Assembly: GCF_019059575.1 (NCBI RefSeq)
Contig: NW_024881535.1
Location: 1,178,001-1,242,000, forward strand
Reading direction: 5' to 3'
From: Amphibalanus amphitrite
Lineage: Eukaryota; Arthropoda; Thecostraca; Balanomorpha; Balanidae
Length of the DNA: 64,000 bases
The notes below the pieces were generated by a model, which worked only from the letters and a program-made list of their open reading frames with translations, was not told where the DNA came from and did not search any database. This document shows, piece after piece, positions 62,614 through 64,000 of this stretch (within the stretch, counting starts at the first letter, position 1; each line of letters opens with the position of its first letter). The translations under genes were made by a program, and so were the position numbers.

Positions 62614-63785
62614 CCCTCGCCCCGTTGGGGGGGCCATTTTGCCCCCCCCCCCTGTGGTTTTTCCTGAAAAGCAAGAAAACGGCGGCGCGCAGCGCCGCCA
62701 AATTTTCAGTACCTTCCCAGTTCCCGGGCATCAATTTGACACCTTCACACCAAATTTCAAGTCTGAGGTCACCTTAGGTCAGGAGTTATTGAGGTCAAAC
62801 TGAGGTCATGTTCGAGCAAAAATGAGCAAAAAACATGCAATCTTGAAACGCTCACCAAATCTACAGTTATCAAGCAGTTTCAAAGTTCTTTGGGTCTAGT
62901 AGACAAAAAGCGGCGCTACAAAACTGCAATCTCGGATTTTCAAAATTTTGGGTTTTTGACCCCAAAAAAAAATTCGAAAAATTGATTTTTTTTGAAAAAC
63001 TAAAAAAAAATCCAAAATTTTTCTGAATTTCGAAAAAACGGAATATATGTGATAGTCCCTGCGCTCTTCTATATACATACCAAATTTCAGATCGATATCT
63101 CGTTTTTTGGCCAAGTTATAGCGAAAAACTATTCAAAAATGATGACGTCAAATTTTTGAACTCAATTTTTAGCGATTCTAGACCACGTACGGCAAAACAA
63201 AGACCACCATTGAACTCCCCGTGACGAGCTGCATCGATTCGATACCCATTTTATGCAAAAATATTAACTTTGAAATTTGACCTAATTTGACCTGACCTTG
63301 ACCTGACCTTGACCAAAACGTGACCTAAGCTGGCCCCAAAGGCTGCCTGACCCACATAATCGCATTTGTCATGTAAAATGGACCATAAAACATGTATCAC
63401 ACGACACTTTCATATTGTGACCCCCCAGTGACCTGACCTCTGTGACCTGACCTGGTATCAGTGACCTCAAATAGCAAAATATGTGTTTGAAGAACATTTC
63501 CCCATCGATGATTTTCAATGAAATGCATTTTACTCGATTTAACAACGCACTTCTTGAAATGCCTGTAAACGGTGAAAATTGGACCTTTGACCTGACCTGT
63601 GACGTCATCGGTTTGACCTAGGTCAATAAAATTGGGTCACAAGGTAGTTCCCTGATAGGGCTATCCAACACCATTTGCGGCTTGTCGCTAGGTTGCGTGG
63701 TTCTCGAGATCTTAGGGGGGGGGCCAAAATGCCCCCCCCCCAACGGGGCGCGTTGCTCGGCAGAGCCCAACGGGGCGCGGGTTAA
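62610..63785. mobile_element. piggyBac-like MITE, copy 5
   Basis: TTAACCCTCGCCCCGTTGGGG at the left and the inverse CCAACGGGGCGCGGGTTAA at the right; G-run/CCATTTTG/C-run hairpins at both ends. Strings of TGACCT and TGACCTTGA occur at 63270-63330 and 63430-63640. A short duplication of CAACGGGGCGCG at the right end. 1176 bp, no transposase. Confidence 0.75.
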
Positions 63786-63946
63786 AACATAGGTAAAAGT
63801 CAGAAAATGCAACTGATACCAAGGCTCTGAAGAGGTCAGCCAACAGATGCCACTCGGCGTCTCACGTCTTGGGTAACAATAAAGCTATAACAAGTCAAAT
63901 GATACACATTTATTTGTTTGTATGTCTGTCTGCCGAAGACATCATC

Positions 63947-64000
63947 GTTTGCGTAGTGTAGTGGTTATCACGTCCGCTTCACACGCGGAAGGTCCCCGGT
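63947..64000 (+). tRNA. tRNA-Val (CAC), truncated by window end
   Basis: Starts GTTTGCG instead of GTTTCCG, then is identical to the two earlier copies through the anticodon loop TTCACAC and into the T-arm. The 3' acceptor is outside, so it is unknown whether a compensating base preserves pairing. Confidence 0.8.

Overview
The window is animal nuclear DNA. It has GT-AG introns, tRNA genes lying inside introns, an axonemal dynein gene split into many short GC-rich exons, and a dense and varied transposon load. The gene content and the FAMeT-like secreted proteins suggest an arthropod, most likely a crustacean such as a barnacle. That placement is inference; nothing in the window fixes the species.

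Layout. From 2 to 14672 (+) runs the 3' part of a coiled-coil gene resembling the centrosomal protein CEP95. Its eight visible exons keep one reading frame. Its introns hold two tRNA-Val(CAC) genes and nested transposons: a nearly new Ty3/gypsy LTR element sits inside a Tc1/mariner-like element (2320-9047), and a 3.0-kb element with an 8-bp target duplication (9919-12941) holds a TTAA-type MITE. A 146-bp hAT-type MITE follows the gene's poly(A) signal. From 16504 to 17916 (+) is an intronless gene for a secreted Cys-rich, probably FAMeT-domain protein. From 58400 down to 19089 (-) run 53 consecutive exons of a beta-type outer-arm axonemal dynein heavy chain (DNAH9/11/17 class), from just before AAA1 to the stop codon, about 2671 codons in one unbroken frame. 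Its introns contain an intact two-ORF LINE (33109-38640), several TTAA MITEs, a Transib-like element whose ends carry the heptamer CACAGTG, and tandem copies of exon edges. At 59489-60928 (-) is an inverted paralogue of the 16504 gene, followed by mariner relics, more TTAA MITEs and a third tRNA-Val at the right edge.

How things fit together. CEP95-like and axonemal dynein products are both cilium/centriole proteins, but nothing shows co-regulation. The two secreted paralogues flank the dynein C-terminal half in opposite orientation. They are nearly identical except in two sharply bounded blocks.

Most unusual observations: (1) a family of TTAA/CCC...GGG MITEs with G-tract/C-tract hairpins at the ends and interiors packed with AGGTCA nuclear-receptor half-sites; (2) repeated tandem duplication of exon edges together with their splice sites; (3) block-wise divergence between the secreted paralogues; (4) Transib-like termini with the exact RSS-type heptamer.
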